Assembly (NCBI RefSeq): GCF_003265705.1
Contig: NW_020312828.1
Span: 57,272,640 to 57,336,639, forward strand
From: Callorhinus ursinus
Lineage: Eukaryota > Chordata > Mammalia > Carnivora > Otariidae
Reading direction: 5' to 3'
Length of the DNA stretch: 64,000 nucleotides
The notes under the pieces were generated by a model, which was not told the DNA's origin, searched no databases, and saw only the letters and a list, made by a program, of their open reading frames with translations. Both the position numbers and the translations under genes were made by a program. How positions within the stretch are numbered: position 1 is the first letter of the stretch; each line of letters starts with the position of its first letter. Below are positions 25,031 through 37,599 of the stretch, in pieces.

Positions 25031-25449
25031 AAGATTTATTTATTTTAGAGAGACAGCACACCCAAGGGGGAAGGGGAAGAAGAAGAGAAAGAGAGAGAAT
25101 CCTCAAGCAGACTCCCTAGTGAGCACAGACCCCACATGCAATTCCATCCCAGGACCCTGGATCATGCCCTGAGCTGAAATCAAGAGTTGGTGGCTTAGGG
25201 ACGCCTGGGTGGCTCAGTCGGCTGAACATCTGTCTTCGGCTCAGGTCATGATCTCAGGATCCTGGGATGGAGCATCACATCAGACGTCCCTGCCCTGCGG
25301 GAAGTCTGCTTCTCCCTCTATGCCTCCCCCAGCCTGTGTTCTCTCTCTCTCACGTGTGTGCGCTCTCTCAAATAAATAAAATCTTAAAAACAACAACAAC
25401 AACAAAAAATAAGTTAGCCACTTAATCAACTGAGCCACACAAGTACCCC
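25031..25449 (-). mobile_element. Old Can-SINE split by a younger SINE
   Basis: The antisense body runs from 25031 to 25197 and the head complement resumes at 25412-25449 (ttagccacttaatcaactgagccacac). It is interrupted by the sense SINE at 25198-25411. It is much more diverged than its guest and starts directly after the TSD of the previous SINE. Confidence 0.85.
25198..25411 (+). mobile_element. Can-SINE nested in an older Can-SINE
   Basis: Sense copy starting gggacgcctgggtggctcag, with (CT)n tract and a (CAA)n-rich tail at 25386-25407. The target flanks agttggtggctta / agttagccactta are a diverged TSD within the host SINE head. Confidence 0.85.
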
Positions 25450-26680
25450 TAAAAGAATTAATTTTTTTTAAATACGATGCAGGCCCAACAAAATAGAATG
25501 CTTGCGGACCATGATTATTGAATCTTTGCTATATGTTAGCTTCTATGCAAACGGGATACAGAGGACACCATATTGAAAGGAGATATTACACCCTGCTCTC
25601 AAAAATTTATGGGCAAGAAGAGACAAATAGAAAAAATAATTCACAGTACCACATTTTAAGTGTGGAGATTATTTAATAAAAAAGAAAGGCGGGTCCCTAA
25701 AAAAGGCTGGTTGGGGTTGAAACCTGAGCTTAATACTAGAGGTTGAGCAGATGTATCCAAACGAAGAATGAGAAGACAGACATTCTACATAAGGAATGCA
25801 GCCTACAAAATTTGCAGCGATTACGGACATGACAGATTCTGGGAACCACAGTAGTTGACTATGGCTAGTCTAGTCAGTTTGCGTGTACATGCACATGGGT
25901 ATGAGTTGAAGTTGAAAGTGGGAGTAGCATGGATGAGGGATAAAGGACTGGTAATATAGGAGATTGGAGAACAAAACTGAGACTAAATCATAAATTGCAT
26001 TTTTATGCTGTCTGCATCTGGCAGACTCTCTACCTGTTGCTTGCCTTTCAACAATTATCTCGTACCCCTTAAGCAGAACCCTGACTTATTCAGGATATTC
26101 AGGGTATCTTCATGCCAGCCCCAGGCAAGACACACGTTTTAGTTTACGATGGTTATATTAATCTCATTCACAAGGCAATTGATTGTTTCAAAGGTGTGCA
26201 TGGCAATTATTTCTGGACAATGAAATGGAAGTTGGCTAAGACTTTTCTTCCTGAACACAAATACAAGATCTCAAAAAGAGAAAACTTTTTGACATTAGCA
26301 GTTCTTCCTTTTTTAAAAGAGGTACTGATATCTGGAGCAAGGGCATCTTGCCATCAGGAGACAATCAGCAAGTGGCTCAAAACTAATATGCTAAGAATGA
26401 TGAAGGGAAAAGATTTAAAAAGACAGAAAGAGACTTATTCTCCAATAGTATTACTAAGAAGCAGAATGTATGTTATGTATGTTATTTGGGAAAAATAGAG
26501 CTTTATTTGTAAAATGTCCTTCGGGTATTCCCTTACTTGCAATAGCTTATATAAAGGAGTTTAGAAGTTACCTTATGATACATCACTTTGCCTTTTTCTT
26601 TTTGTTTTGCTTAAACATAACATGTGTGGAGTAAAGGTTTTAATTATGGGAATGTATTCCATATTCCACCAATTGGGAAT
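25450..26680. other. Intron sequence; L2-like relic and a chance frame
   Basis: Bases 25510-25620 look like an antisense L2 3' end ('gaatctttgctatatgttag'). The 128-codon plus-strand frame at 26112-26498 has no recognisable domain or codon signature and is not supported as a gene. Confidence 0.45.
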
Positions 26681-26689
26681 GTATTCCAT

Positions 26690-27000
26690 TCCCTAGTCTA
26701 CTTGGCAAACTCCTTTTTGGGCTTTATCTTCCACCTCATTTTGTACTTGACACTCAGGAACATAAACTATCCCTGGATGTGCTGCATGGTATAGAGCTCT
26801 GTGTCCATGCATGTGCTCTGCACCCATCCTCAAATTGTCTCCTATGCGTCTTGTCTATTTGAAATACTTCTACCCATTATCAGAACAAAATGAAGATGTC
26901 ACCTCCCTTGGGGCAGCTTTTCCTCTCTATATCTCCCAAAGAGGTAATCATCTATTTCTCTGTATATTAGATATATTTATCTGATTGTACTTATCACAGT
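26690..27000 (+). repeat. L2 LINE fragment
   Basis: 'aaatgaagatgtcacctccc', 'ggggcagcttttcctc' and 'gtacttatcacagtgcat' follow the order of the L2 3' region. Confidence 0.7.
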
Positions 27001-27059
27001 GCATTACAATTTTTTAAATTCCATTTTTCCCTATACAACTGAAAACTCCTTTTCAACCA

Positions 27060-27974
27060 ACAGTGCACAAAGGTTCACTTTTTTCCACATCTATGTTAAC
27101 ATTTGTTATCTCTTATCTTTTTGATGATGGCCATTCCAAAAGGTGTGAGGTTATATTTCATTGTGGTTTTAAACTGCATTTCCCCAATGTTCAGTGATAC
27201 TGAGTATGTTAGTGATTTTTTCATGTACCTGTTGACCATCTGTATATCTTCTTTGGAGAAATGTCTATTCAGGTCCTTTGCCTATTTTTTTTAAAAAACT
27301 GGATGATTATTATCATTATTTTTGCCATTTAGTTGTATGAGTTCTTTATACATTTTGGGTATTTGCCACTTATGAGATACATGGTTTGCAAATAATTTTT
27401 TCCCATTTTATGGCTCATCTTTTCACTTTGTTGTTGGTTTCTTTTGCTGTAGTTAGTTTGATGTCATCAACTTGTTTTTTTGCTTTTGTTCTCTTGCTTT
27501 TGGTGTCAGATTAAAAAAATCATCACCAAGACCTACATCAAGGAGCTTTATTCCTATGATTTCTTCTGGGAATTTTGTGGCTTCAGGTCTAACATTCAAA
27601 TCCTTAATCAAATATGGGTTAATTTTTGTGAGTTGTGTAAGAAATAGGTCCAATTTCATTCTTTGACATGTGACTATTACCCTAGCACCATTTATTGAAG
27701 AGGCTGCCTTTTCTCCGTTGAGTATTCTTCATTTCCTTGTCAAATGCTTGGTTTAATTCTGTTTCATTGGTTTATTTGTCTGTTTTTATGCCAGTACCAT
27801 ACTATTTTGATGACTGTATCTATAAAATATAGCTTGAAATGAGGAAGTGTGAAACCTCCTGCTTTGTTCTTCTTTCTCAGAATTTCTTTGGCTGATTGGA
27901 GGTCTTTTGTGACTCCATATAAATTTTAGGAATGTTTTTTCTACTTCTGTAAAAAACATCATCAGAGTCTTGTT
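27060..27974 (-). mobile_element. L1 ORF2 fragment, minus strand
   Basis: Antisense ORF2 C-terminal region of an older L1 ('ttttccacatctatgttaac', 'cctttgcctatttttttt', 'ccaagacctacatcaagg', 'agcaccatttattgaag'). It ends at the 3' end of the next L1 at 27975. Confidence 0.85.
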
Positions 27975-28463
27975 TTAAAAGCATTTATTTATTTTTATTT
28001 GAGTATAGTTGACACATAATGTTACATTAATTTCAGATGTACAACTAGTGTGATTCAACAACCCTGTATGTTATATTTTGCTTACGACAAGTGTAGCTAC
28101 TGTCATCATACAACACTATTATAATACCATTGACTATATTCCTTATGCTGTACATTTTATTCCCATGACTTTTTCATTCTGTAGCTGGAAACTTGTATCT
28201 CCCACTCCCTTTCACCCATTTTGCCCATTTCCCCCTTCTCCCTTCTGCCAACTACCAGTTTGTTCTCTGTATTTGTAAGTCTGATTCTTTTTGTTTGTTT
28301 ATATATTTGTTTTGTTTTTTTCTTTAGATTCCACATATAAGTGAGATCATGTTTTTTGTCTTTCTCAGTCTGATTTATTTCACTTAGCATAATACGATCT
28401 AGGTCCATCCAGGTTGTTGCAAATGGCACAGACTCATCCTTTTTCATGGCTGCTGAACATTCT

Positions 28464-28492
28464 AGTGTGTGTGTGTGTGCGTGTGTGTGTGC
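28464..28492. repeat. (GT)n microsatellite within L1
   Basis: GT units with one GC interruption. Confidence 0.9.
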
Positions 28493-30226
28493 ACGCAAGC
28501 ATGTGCATTTGGGCGTACACATATATACCACATCTTTATCCATTCCTCCACTCATGGACACCTGGGTTGCTTCCATATCTTGGCTATTATAAACAATGTT
28601 GCAATAAACATAGGGGTGCACATGTCTTTTTGAATTAATACTTTCATATTCTTTGGATAAATACCCAGTAGTGAAATTATCAGATCATATAACATTTTGA
28701 TTTTTAATTTTTTGGTAACCTTGATACTGTTTCCCACAGTGGCTGCACCAATTTATATTTCCACCAAAAGTGCACAAGGTTTCCTTTTTCTCCACATACT
28801 TGTCAACACTTGTTACTTCTTGTCTTTCTGATTTTTCTCATTCTGACAGGTGTAAGGTGAGAGCTCATTGTGATTTTGATTTGAATTTCTCTGATGACTA
28901 CTGATGTTGAGCATCTTCTCATGTGTCTGTTGACCATTTGCATGTCTTCTTTGAAAAAAATGTCTATTCAGGTTGTCTGCCCATTTTTAATCAGATTATT
29001 TATTTTTTGGTGCTGAGTTGTATAAATTCTCTATGTATCTTGGATATTAATCTCTTATCAGATATATGCTCTGCAAATATCTTCTTTCATTCAGTAAGTT
29101 GCCTTTTTGTTTCCTTTGCTATGCAGAAGCTTTTTATTTTGATGTCATCCCTATAGTTTATTTTTGCTTTTGTTTTACTTGCCTTAAGAAGACATATGTA
29201 GAAAAACATTTCTATGACTGATATCTGAGAAATTATCAACTGTGTTCCCTTCCAGGATTTTTATGGCTTCAGGTCTCACATTTATGTCTTTAATCTATTT
29301 TGAATTTATTTTTTTGGTGGTGTTAGAAAATTGTCCAGATTCATTCTTTTGCATGTAGTTGTCCAGTTTTCTCAGAACCAGATACTGAAGAGACAGTCTT
29401 TTCCTCATTGTATATTCTTGCCTCCTTTGTCATAGATTAATTGACCATATAAGCATAAGTTCATTTCTGGGCTCTCTATTTTGTTCCATCAATCTATGTG
29501 TCTATTTTGCGTTAGTACCATTTTGTTTTGTTTACTACAGCTTTGTAGTATATCTAAAAATCTGGATTTGTGACACTTCCAGCTTTGCTTTTCTTTCTCA
29601 AGATTGCTTTGGTTATTTGGGACCTTTTGTGATTCCATATATATTTTAGTATATTTTGTTCTAGTTCTTTGAAAAATGCTGTTAGTATTTTGGTAGGGAT
29701 TGCACTGAACGTGTAGATTTCTTTAGGCAGTATGGACATTTTAACATTAATTTTTCCAATCCATGAACATGGAACATCTTCCCATTTGTTTATTGTCTTC
29801 AGTTTCTTTCATTAATATTTTACAGATTTCAGAGTACAAGTCGTTTACCTCCTTTGTTAAGTTTATTCCTAGGTATTGTATTCTTTTTGGTGAAATTGCA
29901 AATGGAATTGTTTTCTTAATTTCTCTAATACTTCTTTATTAATGTATAGAAATGCAATTAATTTCTGAGTATTAATTTTTTTATTATGTTATGTTAATCA
30001 CCATGCCTTACATCATTAGTTTTTGATGTAGTGTTCCATGATTCATTGTTTGCATATAACACACAGTGCTCCATGCAGAATGTGCCCTCTTTAATACCCA
30101 TCACTAGGTTAACCCATCCTCCCACCCCCTTCCCCTCTAGAACCCTCTGTTTTTCAGACTCCATAGTCTCTCATGGTTCGTCTCTCCCTCCGATTCCCCG
30201 CCTCATTCTTTCTTCCCCTCCTGCCA

Positions 30227-30233
30227 TCTTTCT

Positions 30234-30265
<32 letters not shown>

Positions 30266-30332
30266 TTCTTCTTCTTCTTCTTCTTCTTCTTCTTCTTCTT
30301 CTTTCTTCCTCTTCTTTTTCTTCTTCTTCTTT
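30227..30332. repeat. (TTC)n / (GAA)n microsatellite
   Basis: About 20 uninterrupted TTC units at 30243-30303 with imperfect flanks. It grew within the purine-rich block of the L1 3' UTR (compare the short A/GAA block at 16498-16530). Frames coding poly-Leu/Ser or poly-Glu/Arg here are repeat translations. Confidence 0.95.
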
Positions 30333-30498
30333 TTTAACATATAATGTATTATTTGCTTCAGAGGTACAGGTCTGTGATTCAACAGTCTTGCACACTTCAC
30401 AGCGCTCACCATAGCACATACCCTCCCCAATGTCTATCACCCAGCCACCCCATCCCTCCCACCCCACACCACTCCAGCAACCCTCAGTTTGTTTCAAA

Positions 30499-32014
30499 GA
30501 GGCAAAGAATCTGTACTCGGAAAACTACAAAATACTCATGAAAGAAATTGAGGAAGACACAAAGACATGGAAAAACGTTCCATGCTCATAGATTGGAAGA
30601 ATAAATATTGTAAAGATGACAATGCTACCTAGAACAATTTACACATTCAATGCAATCCCCATCAAAATACCATCAATTTTTTTCAAAGGAATGGAACAAA
30701 TAATCCTAAAATTTGTATGGAACCAGAAAAGACATCAAATAGCAAGAGGAATGCTGAAAAAGAAAAGCAAAGCTGGTGGCATCACAATTCGGGACTTCAA
30801 GCCCTATTACAAAGCTGTCATCATCAAGACGGTATGGTACTGGCACAAAAACAGACGCATCGATCAATGGAACAGAATAGAGAGCCCAGAAATGGACCCT
30901 CAACTCTATGGTCAACTAATCTTCGACAAAGCAGGAAAGAATGTCCAATGGAAAAGACAGTCTCTTCAACAAATGGTGTTGGGAAAATTGGACAGCCACA
31001 TGCAGAAGAACGAAACTGGACCATTTCCTTACACCACACACAAAAATAGACTCAAAAGGGTTGAAAGACCTAAATGTGAGACAGGAGTCCATCAAAATCC
31101 TAAAGGAGAACACAGGCAGAAACCTCTTCAACCTCAGCCACAGCAACGTCTTCCTAGAAACATCGCCAAAGGCAAGGGAAGCAAGGGCAAAAATGAACTA
31201 TTGGGACTTAATCAAGATGAAAAGCTTTTGCACAGCAAAAGAAACAGTCCACAAAACCAAAAGACAACCAACAGAATGGGGGAAGATATTTGCAAATGAC
31301 ATATCAGATAAAGGGCTAGTATCCAAAATCTATAAAGAACTTCTTAAACTCAACACGCAAAGAACAAATGATCCAATCAAGAAATGGGCAGAAGACATGA
31401 ACAGACATTTTTCCAAAGAAGACATCCAAATGGCTAACAGACACATGTAAAAGCGCTCAACATCGCTCGGCATCAGGGAAATCCAAATCAAAACCTCAAT
31501 GAGATATCACCTTACACCAGTCAGAATGGCTAAATTTAACAAGTCAGGAAACGACAGATTTGGCGGGGATCCAGAGAAAGTGGAACCCTCCTACATTGTT
31601 GGTGGGAATGCAAGCTGGTGCAGCCACTCTGGAAAACAGTATGGAGGTTCCTCAAAAAGTTGAAAATAGAGCTACCATCCGATCCAGCAATTGCACTACT
31701 GGGTATTTACCCCAAAGATACAAATGTAGGGATCCGAAGGGGTACGTGTGCCCTGATGTTTATAGCAGCAATGTCCACAATAGCCAAACTGTGGCAAGAG
31801 CCAAGATGTCCATTGACAGATGACTGGATAAAGAAGAAGTGGTACATATACACAATGGAATATTATGCAGCCATCAAAAAGAATGAAATCTTGCCATTTG
31901 CAATGACGTGGATGCAACTGGAGGGTATTATGCTGAGTGAAATAAGTCAATCAGAGAAAGACATGTATCATATGACCTCACTGATATGAGGAATTCTTAA
32001 TCTCAGGAAACAAA
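30499..32014 (+). pseudogene. L1 ORF2 C-terminal fragment in the inverted segment
   Basis: The plus-strand frames [14 protein letters not shown] (30643 on), [19 protein letters not shown] and, shifted, [16 protein letters not shown] and GIMLSEISQSEKDMYH are ORF2 C-terminal sequence. The 5' half of ORF2 is missing and at least two frameshifts are present. It is less decayed than the L1 at 7207. Confidence 0.88.
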
Positions 32015-33400
32015 CTGAGTATTAATTTTGTAGCCTACAACTCAATTCACTCATTATTTCTAATAGTTTTGTGGTGGAGTCTTTAACATTTTCTATGTAT
32101 AGTATCATGTTGTCTGCAAAGTAACAGTTTCACTGCTTCCTTACCAATATAGATGCCTTCTGTTTCTTTTTCTTGTCTGATTGTTGTGGCCAGTACTCCT
32201 AGTGGATAAATGTGGTGAGAGTGGACATCCTTGTCTTGTTCTTGATATTAAAAGAAAAGCTCTGTTTTTTACCACTGAATATTTTTCATATATGGTGTTT
32301 ATTATGTTGAGGTATGTTCCCTCTAAACGTACTTTGTTCAAAGTTTTTATCATGAGCAGATGTTGAATTTTATTGCTTTTTCTGTACCTACTGAGATGAT
32401 CCTATGATTCTTCCCTTTCATTCTGCTAGTGTGATATTATCACATTGATAGATCTGTCTATGTTTCACCATCCTTGCATCCCAGGGATAAATCCAATCTG
32501 ATCATGGTGAATGATCCCATTAATGTGCTGCAGAATTTGGTGTGTAAGTATTTCATTGAGAATTTTTTCATCTATATTCATCGGGGATATTGACCTAAAA
32601 TAGTTTTCATTTCTACTAGTGTCCTTTCCTGTTTTGGCATCAGGATGTTTCTGGCCTCATAAAATGAAGTTGGGTATGTCCCCTCCTTCAATTTTTTGGA
32701 AGAGTTTGAGAAACACCAGTGTTAATTCTTCTTTAAATGTTTGGCAAAATTCACCAGTAAAGCCATCTAATTCCAGGCTTTTGTTGTTGTTGGGAGATTT
32801 TAATTAATGATTCAATCTCCTTATTAATAATAGGTCTATTTAGATGTTCTATTTCTTCGTGATTCAGTCTTGGTAAGTTATATGTTTCCTAGAATTTTCT
32901 ATTTCTTATAGGTCTTCTGGTTCTTTGGCATATAATTGTTCATAGTAAGTAGCTTCTTATGATCCTTTGAATTTCTTTATTATCAATTGTAATGTCTCCT
33001 TTTTCAGTAATAATTTTTTAAGGTTTGCGTCCTCTCTCCTTTCTTACCTTGGTTAGTCTAGCTGAGGGCTTGCCAGTTTTGTTTATCTTTTCAAAGAACT
33101 AAATCCTAGTTTGGTTAGTCTTTTCTATGATTTTTCTGTTTTCTATTTTATTTATTTCTGCGCTCATCTTTATTATTTCCTTTCTTCTTCTAACTTTGGG
33201 CTAACTTTGCTCTTCTTTTTCTAGTTCCTTAAGGTGGAGGGTTTGGTTGTATATTTGGGATCTTTCTTGATTCTTCATGTAGGCATTTATTCCAATAATT
33301 TCCCTCTTAGAACTGTTTTTGCTGTATCTCATAAGTTCTGGAATGTTGTTTCCCATTTTGTTTTTCTCACAAAACTTTTTAATTCATCCTGTAACTTCTT

Positions 33401-33602
33401 CTTTTTAAGATTTTATTTACTTATTTGACAGAGAGAGTGAGAGAGGGAGCGAGCACAAGCAGGGGTTTCCGCAGAGGGAGAAGGAGAAGCAGGCTCTCTG
33501 CCAAGCATGGAGCCCATTGCGGGGCTTGATCTCAGGACCCTGGGATCATGACCTGAGCCAAAGGCAGATGCTTAACCAACTGAACCACCCAGGTTCCCTT
33601 CC
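33401..33602 (-). mobile_element. Can-SINE inside L1
   Basis: Antisense copy with 'ttgacagagagagtgagag' and head complement. A perfect 14-bp TSD, tcctgtaacttctt, lies at 33387-33400 and 33603-33616. Confidence 0.94.
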
Positions 33603-34723
33603 TCCTGTAACTTCTTATTTAATTAATTGGTTGTTAAGGAGAGTGTTGTTTAATTTCCATGTGTTTGTGAATTTTCCATTTTTCTCATCATTGATTTCTA
33701 GTTTTGTGTCATTGTGGTCAGAGAAGATATCTGACATGATTTCAGTCTTCTTGAATTTGCTAAGACTCATTTTGTGGCCTAACATATGGTCTATCCTAGA
33801 AAACATTCCATATTCACTTAAGTATATGTATTCTTCATTGGCTAGAATGTTCTGTATATGTCTGTTAGGTCCATTTGCTCTACAGTGTTGTTAAATCCAC
33901 TGTTTCCTTATTGATTATCTGTCTGGATGCTGTATCCATTGTTAAGAATGGGATTTTAAAGTTTCTATTATTGTATTACTATTTATGTCTCCTTTGAGCT
34001 ATGTTACTTTTTGCTTTATATATATTTAGGTAGTCCAGTTTATAAATATTTACAGTTGTTATATATTCTTGATGTACTGAGTCATTCATCATCAATGTTT
34101 TTAAGGTTAAGTGAGTCTCATAGGGAGCATATTGTTGGCTCTTGTCTGTTTGTTTTTATCTGTTCAGCCATTTCTATGACTTATAATTGAAGAACTTAAT
34201 CCATTTACATTTAATATAATTATGGATAAGTAAGGACTTACTATTGTTATTTTGTTAATTGTTTTCTGGTTGTTTTGTAGATCTATTGTTCCTTGTTTCT
34301 TATCCTGCTGTCTTTTTTGGTGTGTTTTGATGTATTTTGGTATCTACATGCTCTGACTTCTTGATCATGCTCTTTTGTGTAATTACTGCAGGATTTCCCC
34401 TTTTGGTTATCATGAGGCTTACACAAAATATCTAAAACTTATAATACCTTATTTTAAACAATAACAATTTACCTTCAAAACTCCGATAGAATTCATAAAC
34501 TTTACACTTTTACTACTCCCCTCACATTTTAGGTTGATGCTGTTACAATTTATATGTTTTTTTTTTTAATTATTGTGTAACTAATAACAGATTTTTCCAA
34601 TGATGCTTATTTTTACTGTCTATTTTTTAAACTTTTAAACTAAAGTTTTAAGTTAATTATGCACCACTATTAGCACATTGCAGAATCTAAGATCATACAT
34701 TTAACATTACCACTGAGATTTTT

Positions 34724-34916
34724 TTTTTAAAGATTTTATTTATTTATTTGAGAGAGAGAGAATGATAGATAGAGAGCATGAGAAGGAAGAGGGTCAGAGG
34801 GAGAAGCAGACTCCCTGCTGAGCAGGGAGCCCGATGTGGGACTCGATCCCGGGACTCCAGGATCATGACCTGAGCCGAAGGCAGTCGCTTAACCAACTGA
34901 GCCACCCAGGCGCCCA
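34724..34916 (-). mobile_element. Can-SINE (SINEC), minus strand
   Basis: Full antisense copy with a perfect 15-bp TSD, accactgagattttt, at 34709-34723 and 34917-34931. Confidence 0.95.
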
Positions 34917-35888
34917 ACCACTGAGATTTTTATTACCTTTATATGTATAACTACAACTTTAACATTTCTTTCATTAATTTCTCTGATCACATAACCTAAT
35001 AGTAGGACTTCAGACTCACCATAAAACTAAGTGACTTATAGGCAGCAGTTGCTAACACAGAAATATTCTTGTATGCACATAATCAATATTTTTATAATTA
35101 CTGAGGAAATTATAAGAAAATCCTTGGAGAAGTAAGATATCTTACGGGACATGCTATGATTTGCCTACCATTTTGTGTGCTAATCTCCAAGGTGAGACTC
35201 TTAACAGCTGTGTTTTGAAATCCTAAAAGTCTTTTTTCTAATTTGAAATGTCTATGGAGCATAACAGGCTTTCAAATGGAAAAATGCTGCCAAAAAGATA
35301 TAGAGACTGCCAGCGATTTTTATGCTGAAAAATAAATTAAAATTTTAAATGTCTTTTAAAATGATAACCAAAGGTCTGGGAAGGCTCAGCTTCCTGGAAC
35401 CTTACCTTACACAGACTTTCCATCTGCAGGAAAGGCCTTGTCTGATGCCTTCCCTTTAAAGAGATATCACTAGACAGGGACAGAAATTTGCCTCCTCTTT
35501 GAGAACAAAGAAAAATTTTGGCTCCAAAATTGGATTTTTATTTGAATAATTAAAACACCGGTATAGCTTAGAAAAGAAACAGCAGGGTACATGCTTCTCA
35601 TCTGGTAATATTAAAACACTACTATTGTCAAGAAAAGCTGACTAACATGATATAAATCCATCACACTTTTGAATGTGGACCCACCTTCATCTGTTCTCCT
35701 AAAATGAGCTTTCTAAATATGCTAATATATTCACCTGTATGTTTTACTTTGGTAATTGCAAAGAGATCATTAATAAATAGGAGCTCCCAGAAGTGTTCCA
35801 TCTATCCCCACAAAAATCTTCTAAAGAATAGCCTACACCTGTGGTACTTCCTTCCTTATGACACAGTTATTCCCTATTGTTTTGATAT

Positions 35889-36000
35889 ATTTTTTAAATT
35901 TTATTTTTAAGTAGTCTCTACACCCAGTGTGGGGCTTGAACTCACAACCCCGAGATCAAGAGTCATACACTCCTCTAACTGAGCCAGCCAGGCACTTCTC
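35889..36000 (-). mobile_element. Ancient Can-SINE fragment
   Basis: Short antisense copy ('agtagtctctacacccagtg', 'ggggcttgaactcacaac', 'ctgagccagccaggcac') of an older subfamily without the GA-rich block. Bases 34932-35888 show nothing recognisable. Confidence 0.85.
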
Positions 36001-36952
36001 CTAATATTGTGTACTCTGACTTTGCATCATCTCTTAAGTTACCAATGACTTCTCCATCCCTAAATTAATTTTCTCTGTTCTCATTTCCCTCAGCTCTTCT
36101 GTCACCATTATTACCTCTTTTTTGACTCTAGTAGCTAAGGAATATCTTGGTTTCTCTGAATCTAGTCATTCTACCATCTATTTTTTCACTCTTTTCTTGA
36201 ATCCATTCTCTTCCCATTCCCTAAAAAATAAGCTTTGCTCCATGTTCCTTCTTCAAAACTCTCCTCTTCTACTATATATTCTGCTTTAGGAATATCCTTA
36301 CCTCTTGAAGGCTTCAATAATCATGACTTTCCTTTTTTTTAGGTCTTTATCATTTTCATTCTTCAGATATTTGGATCTTTTTAACTTTTAAGAAACTGAA
36401 CTAGTCTTTCCTCTAAAACAAGCATACATTATTACAAGTGAAAGAATATGGAATTTGGAATTCAATGAACTTAATTTTAAATCTTGTTATTCTTTTTACT
36501 TGACATGGAGAAGCTATTTGTTCTCACCAAAGATCTGTTTCCTCTTTAATAAAAATAGAATGACATCAAATTATACTGCTATAGCAAAGGGCTAGATATC
36601 TAACAGTTATAAAATTGCCTGGTAAAGTTCCCAAGCTAAAGTAGACCTCAATAAATGCCTATTTACCTTTCTCCTCCTAATTTGAGTATGATTTTTCAAA
36701 TGCATTCAGATTTTAAAATCTTTATTCTTTCCCCAAATCCTGTAACCCTTTGATTCTACTTCTTCAATTTCATTAATTGATTCCTTTCAATTCTCATTGT
36801 CTCCATTTTACTTTACATCCTTAAAATTTCTCATCTGGACAATTGCAATGGTTTCCTATTCTATTACAAGATGTATTAAACTTAACTTTCAGGTAAAGAT
36901 TTTTATTGCATAGCTCCTGCTATATTACCCTCAATCGAAAACTTGTATCTCC
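36001..36952 (+). repeat. L2 LINE, left part, with a MIR-like patch
   Basis: Colinear L2 motifs include 'ttcttgaatccattctcttc', 'ctccttttctttcttcaaaa'-like pyrimidine blocks and 'catctggacaattgcaatgg'. The segment 36425-36560 looks more like MIR ('atggaatttggaattcaatg', 'gatctgtttcctctttaat'). Confidence 0.65.
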
Positions 36953-37152
36953 AGGGCGCGTGGGTGGCTCAGTCAGTTAAGTGTCCTACTCTTGATTTTG
37001 ACTCAGGTCATGATCTCCGGGTCATGAGATCAAGCTCCATGTTGGAGCTAAGGACTCAGACTCCAGCATGGAGACTGCTTGGGATTCAGTCTCTCTTTCT
37101 CCCCTCCCTAAACCCCACCATGTGTTCTCTCTCTCTCTCTAAAAGAAAAAAA
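36953..37152 (+). mobile_element. Old Can-SINE in L2
   Basis: Sense copy starting agggcgcgtgggtggctcag, with 'ctcttgattttgactcagg' marking an older subfamily, and a CT tract followed by an A-run. Confidence 0.9.
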
Positions 37153-37283
37153 AATTGAATCTCTTCATAGCTCATGGAATTAAGAAGGGATATAATATCA
37201 ATTATTACACACAGAAATACCATAGCTTAAAAGCACTTTCACAACTATTATTTTGTTGCTCATTAAAACATTATACACGTTGG

Positions 37284-37475
37284 GGTGCCTGGGTGACTCA
37301 GTCAGTTAAGTGTCAGACTCAGTTTTGGCTCAGGTCATGTTCTCAGAGTCCTGAGATCAAGTCCTGCATCGAGCTCCATAGTGAGGTGTCTGCTTGTCCC
37401 TTTTCTCCCTCTGTTCCTTCCCCCTGCCCTCATTCTCTCACTCTCTCAGATACATAAATAAAAAGTCTTTTTAAT
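37284..37475 (+). mobile_element. Old Can-SINE in L2
   Basis: Sense copy starting ggggtgcctgggtgactcag, with 'tcagttttggctcaggtc' and an AATAAAAAGTC tail. It is about 130 bp from the previous SINE and of similar age. Confidence 0.9.
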
Positions 37476-37599
37476 AAAATATACATGGTATATTCCTATT
37501 TTGATAATGAGTAAACCTGTATACCAGAAGTTTGTGCACTTAGCTGTAATAAAGGTAGGACTGAACCCAGAGCTTATAGCTTGCAATTTGGTGCTCTTT

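Larger units (their letters stand above)
29980..32014 (-). mobile_element. 5'-inverted (twin-primed) L1 insertion
   Basis: A perfect 15-bp TSD, ctgagtattaatttt, lies at 29965-29979 and 32015-32029. From the left, 29980-30498 is the L1 3' UTR in antisense with its tail at the left edge. From 30499 to 32014 the strand flips to sense, covering ORF2 from the late reverse transcriptase region to the start of the 3' UTR. The sense part stops at aaacaaactgag and the antisense part starts with the adjoining caaactgagggttgctgg, so the two halves meet at one consensus point. The 227-codon frame at 30616-31299 is ORF2 protein sequence; the rest is frameshifted. It is inserted in the minus-strand L1. Confidence 0.93.
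27975..34723 (-). mobile_element. Large old L1, minus strand, with nested insertions
   Basis: The antisense 3' UTR starts near 27975 ('gagtatagttgacacataat', 'attcaacaaccctgtatg'). The ORF2 C-terminal region lies at about 28320-29960, the reverse transcriptase region at 32030-33400, and the upstream endonuclease region at 33617-34250 and probably to about 34723 (5' limit uncertain). It is interrupted by an inverted L1 (29980-32014) and a SINE (33401-33602). No intact frame. It is sense relative to the host gene. Confidence 0.82.

Noticed and set aside
26112..26498. 128-codon plus-strand open frame
   Set aside because: No recognisable family, no promoter or splice signals; flanked by L2-like relics. 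Not supported.
30031..30497. Frames with long poly-Leu/Ser or poly-Glu/Arg runs
   Set aside because: Translations of the TTC/GAA microsatellite in the L1 3' UTR.
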